A DNA stretch of 64,000 nucleotides from Saksenaea vasiformis B4078 (lineage: Eukaryota; Mucoromycota; Mucoromycetes; Mucorales; Saksenaeaceae): contig JNDT01002338.1 of assembly GCA_000697055.1 (NCBI GenBank), positions 1 through 64,000 on the forward strand, written 5' to 3'. The notes beneath the pieces are model-generated. The model saw nothing but the letters and a program-made list of their open reading frames with translations, did not search any database and was not told the origin of the DNA. The translations under genes were made by a program, and so were the position numbers. Positions 1-11,035 of the stretch are shown in pieces (the stretch's first letter is position 1; the number at the start of each line of letters is the position of its first letter).

Positions 1-550
1 TACACGAGAGATTCGAACTATGAAGACTTATCAACGACTGATGGACGCCGAACGAAAGAAATACTTTCCTGAGGGATCGTCTTTAGCTCCTGCACTGCAC
101 TTTTATGGTCACTGGCAGCCCATCAACTCGATGATCAAAGGCCATTCTCGCAGAGGAACGAAGCGACTGCGACAGCAACAACGGGAAAATGGTCTAGTTA
201 TCTTCGTCAACGAGTTCAACACGAGCAAGACATGTCACTGATGCCTCAAGCCGGTGCAGTTCCAGAAGTATCGGACTCCCGACGGGCGAATCAGAAGAAG
301 CAACGGTGCCGTCTGCTGTGTCAATCCCCATTGCCCCAGTCTAGCGAAAGGTCGCAACACAATGGGTCGTGATGTGAATGCGGCAAGGAATATAGCACTG
401 AAAGGTGTTTCCATGGTCATCTCCGCCGACAAGGTCCCTTTGGCTCCCTTCAGTTCTAAGCACAAGAGTAATTTCCAGCTCGATAACCATTTTGCTGGTC
501 AACCAACCCAGGTTCGACAGGTGCAACGCCCGGAAGGGCAATTACTGTAG
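1..550 (+). pseudogene. Fanzor (eukaryotic TnpB-like RNA-guided nuclease), 3' part, one nonsense codon
   Basis: This is the C-terminal part of a Fanzor protein, the eukaryotic relative of TnpB/OrfB nucleases that travels with transposons. The frame is open from the window edge and runs to a stop at 548-550, broken once by TGA at 239-241. The stretch VNEFNTSKTC (about 206-235) fits the RuvC-II motif with its glutamate. A zinc ribbon follows, with a CxxC pair whose second x is the TGA and then a C-x4-C pair (CVNPHC). RDVNAARN (about 371-394) fits RuvC-III with its aspartate. The usual DEFRTSxxC and RDVNAxRN forms are known for the family. The stop could come from a single CGA-to-TGA transition; no splice sites around it would remove it. 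The first RuvC motif and the N-terminal half lie outside the window. Family call is firm; calling it dead rests on that one codon. Confidence 0.85.
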
Positions 551-1078
551 TAAGTTATTCAGCTTTTCACGTATTTTATCGGTTCTTAAATTTTTGTGTA
601 GATACCCTCTCAGTATATTCAGATATTTGACAATCATTGATACGCGCTAACGTTGCATGAATTTAGAACCCACGCTGATGTCAAAACGTAAGAAAAGCTT
701 TTGCACGTAAACCAATGATTTTGCCCAAGACGGATGCCTTGTGCGTAATGTAAGGGTTAGCACATACACTGATACCTTTTGTATCAGAGCAAAGTGCCTT
801 GTTCGAGGCAATTCCCTGTCGTTATTGTTATGCTCACACTGAGCTATAATCAATCTCATTAATTTTATTTTAATTTTATCAATTCGTGCAGTAGTTTGTA
901 TCTGGGCTAGAAAATAGCGCTAACAAGATAAATAAATACCTTGAAAATGCTTAAGCAGGAAGATGAAAATCGCAAAGCAATGAGGAGAGAAGTTAACGTT
1001 ACGATGTAAAAAACTGCCAGAGTTTTCACTTGCTCCCTCTTCATCATCCTTCGACGGGCTTCGCTTAAACACAAAACA
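551..1078. other. Intergenic, downstream of the Fanzor relic
   Basis: No ORF with coding character is seen. The first few hundred bases follow the Fanzor stop directly. In active Fanzor elements this is where the guide (omega) RNA and the right element end lie, but I cannot point to a conserved structure or terminal repeat here. Confidence 0.4.
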
Positions 1079-1215
1079 CTATGGAAAATGGGTTCCTGCT
1101 TGACTATTTTTCCTTACCTAAAAAATGGTCTATCGGGAACTGAGGTAGCACGGGACCCTGATGGGCTGTTTTTTACTTAAGGAAAAGTAGTCAATCAGGA
1201 ACCCATTTTCCATAG
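1079..1215. mobile_element. Palindromic MITE, 137 bp hairpin element
   Basis: The left arm beginning CTATGGAAAATGGGTTCCTG at 1079 is matched by its reverse complement ending at 1215. The outer 38 bases differ at only two positions. The complementarity continues inward with more mismatches, mostly transitions, so nearly the whole element folds into one hairpin. Each outer end carries TA, so the element can be read as TA-flanked with TIRs starting TGGAAAATGGG. That is the target-site duplication used by Tc1/mariner-type elements. It carries no ORF. The hairpin is seen directly; the Tc1/mariner assignment is inferred from the TA only. Confidence 0.8.
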
Positions 1216-1474
1216 CGAAAGATGCCCACCGTCAGAAAGCCACAGCCGTTTGGGCGATGGCGGGTCACCTTCGCCTTAATATTGCACCCTATCATCAACA
1301 TGTGTACTTTCCCAGTGATATCCACAGCAAACTGCTTGGCCTGCAACCATCGCGAAACGATGGCTGAAGGGAAGCAATTTGGTGGGTCAGACATGGAGGG
1401 CAAAAAAATCATTTGATTGGCGGAACCTTTAATTCAAATCCCTCGTCGAAAACGAAGGCTAAGTGCCACATGTC

Positions 1475-3428
1475 ATGTCTGAATCACGCGAAGATTTCTA
1501 CGGAAACGGCTATCATGTCGGTTTCAATCAGATCCGAAAGGATCACAAGAATATGTAGGCCAATGCTTGGAAATGGCGGTTACTAAGGTCGAACGTGAAA
1601 GATATAATCGTCTGAAATCGATTGAAGAGGATGCCCATTTCGTCAAAGAGATCGCGAGCGTGTTCCCGCATGTTGCTCTTGTAGGTACGTTAACAATCTT
1701 ACGGGAAGTAATTATAACTAATTATTTTTTATTTTTTTTTGTAGCCAATGAACGCTGCGGCTGCTGGTACGTTGACCCCACCGAGGTAGGTAAATAAGGT
1801 ACACGGACATAGTCAACTTAGTCTTCGTCTAGCGCCACGTTTTTTCCGCCTATTTTAAATCAACAGACGGTCATATGGGTGAGTATACGCGGCAAGCAAT
1901 AACTTAATAACTGATTTGGCCAAGGCTATTGGGATTTCAACGTCCGTAGAAATAATCTGCACTTGATTGACATCATTGCTGCCCACAAGGGGTAAAAGCG
2001 TAAACCTCGCGCAACAATGGCCTCACACTACCATCGATGTATTAGATGTATTATTGTTGACTCCACAAGGAAAGGAAAGCGAATCCCGGATGCATTGTCA
2101 AAGACCGTCCCGATTTGGTGTTGCACGGTGAACCGCGCCATCGACCGATACCGCACAGCGCATGGGCGTGCTAGGGAAGATTGGGATAATGATTTTCATT
2201 CTTTGCCATCTGTTGTGTCGCAATCCGAGCATGCGCAAATTGAAGAAAGGATAGATGGATTTGTTGACCGCTTACTTGTAAGTTGAGTGAGGGGCGTGTG
2301 AATCTCACTGACGTATGACGATCAGGATGCTGGTGTAGATATGGAACGTTTAGAAAAACTTGCAGAAAAACCATTGCGACCAATATGGTTTACGCCACAA
2401 AGTGCACTATGGCTTGGTGAACTACCAAATTATGATGATACGCCGTTCTGGCCAGTCATCTGTTTGAGTGCATCACAAGCAGTCGATTCGGGTTGTGAAG
2501 CACGTCAAGGATACCTCTATGTTCAGGGATCGGCCGATGATCAAGAAGCCTGGAGCCTTGTAAGTCGTCTCTCTTTTCATGACTCGCAGCTGATTTATCC
2601 TTGCAGGGTTTAACACACAACTTGTTTTGGAAACATCGGAGCGAACTGTTACGAGGTGATGCCGCCACGTGCGAAGAATCTGTTCGACAGGTGGTGCAGC
2701 GGGCTAAAACTAGCGGGGGAATTGGGGAAGAAGAGCTGGATCCGAATACGCAAAAGTACGATTTTATAGGTCAGACAACGCTAGCTGTGGGAAGCCGCAT
2801 TAGTGGAAAGCCTCCTAACTGTTGGGATGATTTCGACATTGTGGTTAATTGCACTTTGCTTGAATATGAAGAAAATAAGCAATACAAAGACCGTTATTTA
2901 CAGCTAGCGATACCCGAAGGCAAGAAAGGACAGCAAGCACTGTTTGAGAGTATCCCTCGTGCCTTAGAGTTCGTTCGTCAGCCACTAACAGAAGGCAAAC
3001 GTGTACTTATTCACTGCGCGAAAGGTAGTTTTGGATCTTTATCGTGAAAGACAGTTATAAACGACATGATACAGGACAGGATCGATCAGTAGGTATTGCG
3101 CTGGCTATCCTGGTGAAGTACTATGACTTGGAGGGTAAGAAATGAAAGCGGGTATAGTCAAGGTAGCTAAGATATGGAGCAGGTCAGTTTCATCCAGAAG
3201 GAATGAAACAAGGTAATATAGATCGGATAGAAAAATGACGATACTTGTTTATACTGACTGATAAAACGCAGTGAACAAACAATTGATACAACAGCATTTG
3301 GTGCGGATCATCTCTAGCCGGCCCAAGGTACATTAATATTTAGATGACAATGATTTCTTCTGACTAGGATTCAGGCCTCTCCTTCTCGTGCAACGTTAAA
3401 AAAAGTGAATACGTTTTTCATGAGTTAA
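1475..3428 (+). CDS. RIT1: tRNA A64-2'-O-ribosylphosphate transferase (initiator tRNA modification)
   Basis: Rit1 adds 2'-O-ribosyl phosphate to A64 of initiator tRNA-Met and so keeps it out of elongation. The gene reads as 12 exons: 1475-1554, 1602-1684, 1745-1785, 1833-1878, 1925-1991, 2046-2277, 2326-2559, 2607-3024, 3075-3134, 3183-3212, 3272-3327 and 3375-3428. Together they give 466 aa, close to the yeast protein. Diagnostic stretches are IRKDHKNIYNRLKSI, ANERCGCWYV, AYFKSTDGH, WDFNVRRNNLHL, DSTRKGKRIPDALSKTVPIW and the C-terminal SPSRATLKKVNTF. The C-terminal third is dual-specificity-phosphatase-like, with a C-x5-R loop (HCAKGQDRSVG, Cys about 398, Arg about 404). Splitting KN-IYNRL across intron 1 (1555-1601) restores the conserved sequence exactly. 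The start is the ATG at 1475; another ATG at 1470 is in a different frame. No truncation or frameshift was found. Confidence 0.93.
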
Positions 3429-3625
3429 ATCGTGTTGTTGGGTCCCTATCGCATTGCTCCTGTGTATCAAATACACAGATAATGCAGCCTATTGTTTGTG
3501 TCCGACGCAACGATCGATGCGTATAGTTTACTGGTTACCTAGCTTAATATACGTACTTAAAATAACTGTTACTTTTACCTATTGTTCTCTATATAAACGA
3601 TAGTATCCTCTTTCTTGGCCAAGTT

Positions 3626-4700
3626 ACAGATTTCAATGCGAGTGCAATTTCTCCGGCTGAGCGTGTAATGTGTTTGCGTGATCATCAGCTGACTTTTGGA
3701 AAAGGGCTTTATCCTTATTGTCATGCCTGCCGTCATGTTACCATTATTTTAAGACAAAAGCGTATATAAGGTTTGTTTAACTTTCACTCCTAGCTTAGTG
3801 GTGCTGGCTCGCTCAGTCTACTCCATAAAAATTGATGCTGCTTCACTGGATTTCTTCATGGGTACAACAAAAACAAGAAACGTTACATGGTTTTGATCAG
3901 TACGAAGATGACGGAGGTTGGATACAAATTGTCGCTCCAGGAACGGTAGTTACCCCTGCTTTGGTGACAGAAAAGCCAGCGCAACCGAAAATGTCGCGTC
4001 AAGAGCGCCGTCTCCTTGCAAGGTTTGCTGAAAAACAGCAAAGGAAAAAAGAGAGAACGAACGGGACCTCGATGTAGAAAGGAAATAGATGGTTGTTTAT
4101 CGTTAACGCCTATGAGATTAAACAGATAGCACCCACACTCCCCTTTGCCTTCCAGATCAACCCATCTCTTAACACACTACAAGTTCAGCAACGTATAAAG
4201 ATGTTGACACAATACCTTGTGAAATAAGTGATAAGACTTTGAGGTGCCTTTGCTAAGGGCGATTGTATGGATAAGCAGTGTCACCTAAAGACGAATTCGC
4301 TATTACACGTGAGTGCTCCATCCGAGAAGGAAAGCGAGTTCACTAAAATACAGACAAAATTTGTGAACGACTACAATTACTACGTCAGTTTTGGGCAGCA
4401 TTAAAAGAGAGACAACAGGAAATTCGTGAAACTTCGGCTATCTCGGAAGAATAACACCTTCAGATGATGATCTTTCTACGATCTAGTCTAATCTGTCTAT
4501 CATCTCTAGGATCGGTTGATCCCGATGAATCGTTCGCGATCCATACAATCTTCACGAGGTATTGATGCGTCTGCAAAGCGAAATCTGTAGCTCTAGTTCT
4601 TCAGCCGAACTAAGAGTGGGTAAATCGAGTAAACGGCCCACGTTGCAGCGGAAAGAAACTGATGATACCCACATGCCCTTCATTGATCATACGCAAATTT
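3626..4700 (+). other. Unresolved coding traces (possible multi-exon gene or decayed gene)
   Basis: Several short plus-strand stretches look coding but I could not join them. 3626-3769 reads through ERVMCLRDHQLTFGKGLYPY and CHACRHVTIIL before a stop. 3835-4077 encodes an acidic then basic segment (EDDGGWIQIVAPGTVV, then MSRQERRLLARFAEKQQRKK). About 4157-4220 reads INPSLNTLQVQQRIKMLTQY. About 4290-4453 gives a helical stretch (ICERLQLLRQFWAALKERQQ) ending in TAA. About 4510-4697 gives a Ser-rich piece ending FIDHTQI and a stop. Plausible splice sites occur between some of them, such as 4310-4355 and 4559-4594, but others clash in frame. I do not recognise the family. It may be one small gene with bad joins here, two genes, or a degenerating gene. 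Confidence 0.35.
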
Positions 4701-5427
4701 AAGCTACAAAGAGAGAAACTCGCCAAATTCTATATTATATTTGCATGATAAGTTCTGCCGATATTTCAAAGTACGGATGCGTTAGAAACTAAGCCAAACA
4801 TCCTTCCATTTTTTTAGCCACTTTTAAAGTTTCAGCGAGACACTTCTTTTCGTGCAACCTAAAAGTATTCCTACTCATCAACCACTTCTTTTTTTTTGCG
4901 TATCGTTTCTATTTAGAGTGTCAATGTTGGCGTCCATGTAGATTGCTAAGGACTGTATTAAAAGGCCTCTACTTTCCTGCGCCGGAATTCTATGTTGCCT
5001 GCCGCTTTCTATGACCTTTTCTTAGCTGTCTAGCGGGATTTACCGCGGTTCCATATTGACAACACTTTTTCCCATTTGTAGCACCTGGTGCCTCTTATCG
5101 TTACCAGGCTTTTAGCTGTTTTACCAAAGAATGCAATTCACCGTGTGCCACCCTAGGTGGGACACAGCGGAAGAGCGCCAATGTAAGTGAGATAACAAAG
5201 TATGTCTGAGTGCACTTATCATGAATGATTGTTTATGCTTCTTCTCGTATCCTATTTTCTCTCAGGAAATCTTGATTCCTTCGGTAGGCAGGGTCTCTAG
5301 AGAACAGTATAAATAAGCAGTAAGCTGTTGGCATTGAGATTTACCTAGATTCAGCCAATCATGGACGTTGGTGGGAGCGGGTTTCTTTTTTCAATGTCTT
5401 TTCTCGTCCAAAGTGGCTTTCCTGGCC
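4701..5427. other. Intergenic
   Basis: A+T-rich sequence with T tracts around 4808-4900. I see no coding stretch, repeat or RNA gene. Confidence 0.4.
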
Positions 5428-6370
5428 ATGTCAAGTAATAAAATTCAGTCAGGCATTGCTAGGATCGTCCAACAATGGCGTAAGAAGCCTGCAAAAAGTA
5501 GTAGTCGACCCACGCCACGTCAACTCAAGTCAATTGTTGAAAAGAATCCGGAATCGTTTGAAGCGAAAGTAGCCATGAGCCCTTATGGTACAACGCATGG
5601 TACATGGATTTCGCGCCATTGATGCATGATTTGCTAGCGGCCATCCTGGCTTCACCTCTTCGTCAATGCAAGTTCAATAGAACTATATTTCCATCCAGTA
5701 AATTGGGACCTATCTTTAAGCGTTTCTTTTTACTTACTAGGTATTTAGAGTTGTTGATTCGATTTGGCATCGGTTGGCACCCTGGATCCAAGCAGGCTTG
5801 GGTGTATCCCACAGTTGATAAAGAACCAGGTGCAGGAAACTATGTCAAGCTACAAAAACGCATTTTAGACATCTTCTATAGCAAAGGTAAGGCAATCTAC
5901 ACAGTAGGACAAATATGAACGCTATCACGGCAGGGGGATACCGCGGTGTGTTTCGAGGCACAGCTGCCTACCGGGCGGATATGGTAGAAGAGATTCAAAA
6001 GACTGTTTTTCAGCACACATTGGATTTATTTCGCCAGAGACCTCTTGATAACTACTGTCATCTACAATCAGATGGATCGCAATGGCTTGCAGAAGTGGAC
6101 GTGCGCGGTTTTCAATGCATCTTGTTATTGCGCGCACCCCCGATGGAGACGCCACTTTGTGCTTTAGATAACAAGATCAAGATTGTTCAAATGCAGAAGG
6201 AATACCGTAAAATACCCTGCTACGATGTACGACAGATATGGGGCGAGAGCAAAACGAATGAAATTTGCGAACAACTACCAGCAGAGACAGTCGCTTTGGG
6301 CGTGCCGAAAGATGCGACAACAGTTGAACTGGCAGTTGCTCTGTGGCGGTGTCGGGAATTTACTAGTTGA
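5428..6370 (+). CDS. Conserved-looking fungal protein of unknown function, probably mitochondrial
   Basis: Three exons (5428-5599, 5638-5886, 5934-6370) give 285 aa. The junction at 5599/5638 removes a stop and joins AMSPYGTTH to AAILASPLRQC; the intron would be only 38 nt. The third exon starts in a clear acceptor and reads GYRGVFRGTAAYRADMVEEI. The N-terminus is short and basic (QWRKKPAKSSSRPTPRQL), which would suit a mitochondrial protein. The LASPLRQC, LLIRFG and YRADM blocks resemble an uncharacterised fungal family I cannot name. Bases 5698-5740 look like an intron (GTAAAT..TTACTTACTAG) but removing them breaks the frame, so they are kept as coding. The start is the first in-frame ATG. 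It converges on the DENND11-like gene 42 bp away. Confidence 0.6.
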
Positions 6371-6412
6371 TGTGGATATCTTTTTTTTTGCTTCTTTTAG
6401 AAAACTACAAGT

Positions 6413-8833
6413 TTACAACCTAATACGACCTTCGTCTTTTTCAAGACAACATTTGCATGAACTCAGGCCAAAACAGCCAGCAACAGATACTTGTTTTCCG
6501 TAATATAGTTCAGCAAGTTCGATCACGAACTCCGTGTCGGTTTGCGTGTCCAGTCCTAGCTGTGTCATGTCCTGAGGACTTAGGATGATCTTATCTGCAT
6601 TTTCCTGTTCATTCACAGAGAGTATGGTTTCCAGCGTCGACAACGTATGGAATGACAACAAATGGAAAAAGCTAGCAAACACATCAGTTGCTGTAAGAGG
6701 AACAGATTGAAACATTACCCAATCAACGCTACTTCTAATTTTTCCACTGCACCAGACACGGTGGATTTTTGGTCCTCTGTTGTTTCTGCGGTTGCCGATG
6801 GCACCGGTGTGTCTGTCGAAGCATGTGCTGCTATGACATTAAATAAATCATTGTTGTTTATCTCGACGGCATCTCGTTCCTCTGCCACCAGACCGGGGGT
6901 ATCGTTGCTTCCAAGTAAAAGCGCTTGTTGCTCCTCAGCATCCATAGGTAATTCCTCGGGTGCAGTATGTGCTTTTTTGTGTTTACGTCTCGGTCTTGCT
7001 CGTCGCGATGGTGTTGCACCAGCAAATATACGTTGCCACGATGTCGCTGTGCAAGCTTGTGAAGTGGGCCCTTTCAGTGATGATTTGCCACAAGAGTCCA
7101 TTCGATCCGTATCCCGACCGTACCACCAAAACCATCCACCAACCATCATAGCGCCGATCGTGCTTGTAATATCTTTCTTTTCCATAGCCAACATATCGGA
7201 CAGTCTGCTATCCAGGAGGGTGCTGTCTTCAGCTGGCAGTACACCTGCATGCTGTGCAGCGCTGAAGATTCGCCATAAAATACGGAAACGTGCAAAATCA
7301 GCTGTGTTGTATTTGGTGCGTATTGATTGATTGCTGGACTTGATGTCAGGGAAAACGGCTAAATCAGAAAGTGCATAATCTTTATGCATGCTATCTGGTT
7401 TTGTTGGATAAATGTTTGTGAACGTAGGCGCCGGTAAAGTCACCAGGACATCATATAAATTATGTTTGATTTCGATGATTGCATCGGGTGTACCTGTTTC
7501 GCATTGACAATGGTAGGTACGAGGAATTAATTCTGTGAAACTTACATGCGACGTAACTGCCTTGTCGTGCTTCCAAATCCATAATTTCGTTGACACCGAC
7601 ACAGAATAAAGGTGATGTACTTTGTTTTGCCGGTTCCCGTAATTGACTGTGTAGTGATGATGGTAGCTTCCCTAACAGACTTGTGTTGTACACTTTACGC
7701 AAATAAGATAGAGCGTCTTCTCTTACTTCATAGCTTACCAAAACTGCATGCCTGTTCCATAGGAGGTGCCGTGAGAAATATCACGCGTTTTTTTAACAAC
7801 ATCGCTTTCCATAGGACAAATATATCGGGACCAAAGAGCCGTACAAAGTATGGAAAGCTATGCGCTAAATGTGAAGATTCTTTACCGAGAAATCCAGAAC
7901 TTTGGGTTTCCGCGGTTAAAGAGAAATCTGCATGATCTGCGAGCTGGCTATTGATATGGCACATCTTTCCAGAATCATCCTCCAGTGCCGACATGAGGGC
8001 ATGTGTCGTGACGGACGGTGAAAGTAACGGCGATGTTGAAGCAACTGGTTCATCTGTTGTCGAAGGTGGCTGATAGAAATAACCCAAGGATATGTCTTGG
8101 CGGTAGTAATGCTGCTGGTAATAGTGAATTAAAGAAGTATATTTATCCTCAACAGATAATTCCATTTGACGCCTTTTTAAAAAATAAAAAGCAAAGTGAT
8201 GATGAGACGGTTTGGATAGTTGTGAATACAACTTACGCTAATTCCCGTTTCAGATAATCACCGTGTCGCCAGATTTCTCCACACCTTCCAGTTGCAAGCG
8301 TTGGTATCACCATGATCCCAACCGCTGTCATAGATGCACCTCTGTTACCGTTTGTAGCAATATTCTTAAAAGCACTCAGCCCAAAATACTGTTCTTTGGA
8401 AAAGTAGCTGATGATATTGTCTACGCGTGAACAACAACGGTTGATTGAACGTCATACTTACATCAGATCAGACTCAACACGATGTAGTCCACTACACATC
8501 GCCTGATATTCCACACCGCTCAAGTCAAACTCTGAAATCGAATTAATTTGGGCATGATTTATGCAAGACATGTTATTACCTTTGGGATATTGCCATTCGA
8601 TCGTATTACCGCGGTGGACATCAAATTTTACTACAAACACGGCGACAACGTTGCAGAGTTTGTTCCCGCTCAATGACCTAGCACGTTTTGTTTTCGCTTC
8701 GTCGTCTGTACTAGAAAGTACATATAAAAATTACTGCTTAATATAAAGGCATTCACCCAGCCTGTCTGGTCATTCAATTGGTCCCACGGACCTTACCACT
8801 ACCATTAGTATTCAACTAACCTTCCCAAGGCAT
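6413..8833 (-). CDS. DENN-domain protein, DENND11 (LCHN)-like
   Basis: DENN proteins are Rab exchange factors or regulators; DENND11/LCHN is a poorly characterised member. Seven exons are inferred: 8821-8833, 8462-8705, 8237-8407, 7739-8172, 7546-7692, 6719-7493 and 6413-6671, giving 680 aa. Blocks matching the family are VVAVFVVKFDVHRGNTIEW, DLSGVEYQAMCSGLHRVESD, YFSKEQYFGL, YFVRLFGPDIFVLWKAMLLK, GSYVAC and LSPQDMTQLGLDTQTDTEF. Exon 6 carries an extra low-complexity, partly basic insert of about 150 residues (around 6770-7110) that is not expected in the animal protein. The protein ends in a Cys-rich tail after GKQVSVAGC (CFGLSSCKCC), which could be lipidated. The first exon (13 nt, MPWE) is the weakest part; without it there is no in-frame ATG before the conserved start. 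Confidence 0.8.
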
Positions 8834-11035
8834 AGGTTGCAGAGGTGTTTATCGTAGAGGTACGTCTCTTCGGCACGGAAGACGATGGTAAAGTCATATC
8901 CTCATCAGTACCAGTGCGCATTTGTGTTTCGGTCGCTGTGTTCATGGCAGGGAGAGGTTACTGCATGGAAAGTAGGCCTCCGTCCTAAAAAAAATGCCCA
9001 GCACTCCGCTTTGTGTGTGACTGTACCATGGTTTTTGCAGAAACCGTGTGTCAACTCTATGCCTTTTTGGGTCCAGTTCGCCCTAAAGTTGGTTAAATCG
9101 TCCAAATACTAATACAAACGTTTCAGCCATGAAATAGTGGATCAACTCCGTACGGAAGCCGGCAACCGTCCCGTTTTGGAATTGCCCCAGAAAAACAGCG
9201 ACAATGAAAGGATATCTATTTGCCGCGAAATACAAACCACGATAAACTGCGCTCGCAGACTCAACCCTCCCGCTTTCATCCAAAGTAGATTGTGGTACTC
9301 GTCGTTTCGGCTTTCAGCCACAGAGTATTGTATATTTACTCAATGCACCCCGGTACATTTGAGGGTCTTTTTTCGAAAATCGGCTAGCGTTCTCGACAAT
9401 ACCGCCATTTTTTAGATGTATGCTGAAAAACTTATCAATAGATTCTTTTTCAAAACTATGTTCTAGTCAGAGCTTTTTGCCACATGTTTTTTAACGTTCT
9501 AAATGCATGCATCAGTCATGTATGTCTGTGAATTACTCAAAACGTATATCTGTCTAGGCATCAGAAACCTCACAGGGATAACGTCTTCTGTAACTACTGG
9601 ATTCGTCGATCAAGGCAATGACTGCGCGTTGGAGATGCTCTTATCGCATTCTTCATTCCATTTCATGCGTGAATATTAGCTGTAGTAGTCTACCAGTCCC
9701 CTTCTCCTTGTCGACCCATAGCATCGATAATCGTCCTTTTGTGTTTGTCGTGGGCAGCTATTGATTGCGCATCGGTCCATGTTGTCATTGCTCGGTGCTC
9801 TTGAATAAGGTCAACTTGGTAAGGCTGCATCTACAGTGTTACTACGGGAATTTCAGTCCGAATCCAGGGGAAGAGCAACAGGCTGCACCATGTTTGCAAA
9901 GTTGCAGTTCTATAAACTGTGTACCAGTTTGATTAATAAGCTGCGCACAACGCCTAGTTCGGAAATCTTCAAGGGGGAACCAGTTTATGAACCAAATAGC
10001 TCTATTTATTAATCAGCTTGCGTTGTGTCGTGGATGGAAGGCACACTACTTCATAGCCTCCTTTCGATGGTTATTGTAGAATATTCCCGATTTTCTACCC
10101 ATTTTGGCGGATAAACACTGTAAACAGGCTGTAACAGCCGAAAAAAGAACATGTAATGCAGCTCCTATTTTTGATCCTGTATGTCGAGTCTACGTGGCAA
10201 CTCTCGAAGTCTATGAAGGAGAAGAGTTGTAAAACCAAAGTCCTGACCCACTTCGCCCTTGCTATTTATCCGGGCTGATCGTAACTATGCGATTTCATGA
10301 ACTTCGCGCTGCATATATCATCATTGGTAGGATAAACGTCTGAACCTTTGATTCAGCAAGTGGGTTGGAAGGATAAAATTAATCGTTGTGCAATTAATAG
10401 CACCTTCTAAGCGATTCGTTCCACAAATAATATACCTGAGTTAAACGACATCGCTAAGCGGAAAGGAGATGTTGATCTCACGACGCAATGCTCGTCTATC
10501 GTATCCATGCGCTGGGTTCCCTATGCTCTTCCAGATGTATATGGATATAGATAGTGTCTCCAAATGATCAAGATCACGGATGGATAGCTGGGTTGCACAA
10601 GTACTTGAGATCGATGAGGTCGTTGATATGTGCATTGCAGTGTAGATTTCTACTTGTACTCTGAATTTCAATAACGTTCATCACCAGGTGCTTGGTGTCG
10701 ATCATGGTGTGTTTGAGAACAATAACGGGATGTGGTATCAGTAGAAGGAAATTTCTTGCCTGTTTTCATCAGTCAAGCATTTCTTCGTATGGGATAAGCA
10801 TCAACATATGAAGTCCCATGACACAGAGGGCAAATTTGTGGAATAGTGTGTCTCTTTATTTTTAGATCCAGACGAGGAGCTCTGGCGCAAAGATCACTTC
10901 GAACTGGATTCAAAGTTTACTCTTAAAGACTGAGTGTGAATTTTGTACCAAAATTGTCTGAAGTCATCCACTCACTCAAATCACACAGCCTTCTGCGGTC
11001 ATAACAAAAGTGGCACTTGTCAGCAGTTTTGGGTC
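8834..11035. other. Gene-poor stretch, possibly decayed sequence
   Basis: Short open stretches on both strands (8885-9415, about 9850-10010, 10170-10230) break up with stops and match no family I know. About 9850-10010 reads open on the plus strand and ends in TAA; it could be a relic exon or mobile-element fragment. I see no terminal repeats or RNA gene. Confidence 0.35.

Noticed and set aside
239..241. TGA in the Fanzor frame as selenocysteine or readthrough
   Set aside because: It lies at a variable position between two zinc-binding cysteines, not at a catalytic cysteine. No SECIS-like evidence could be assessed, and a simple CGA-to-TGA nonsense change is more economical.
6662..7330. 222-codon plus-strand ORF
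   Set aside because: It is the antisense shadow of the DENND11-like exons, which match a known family.
9137..9415. Possible DDE transposase fragment
   Set aside because: No catalytic triad context or terminal repeats could be found; similarity was only an impression.
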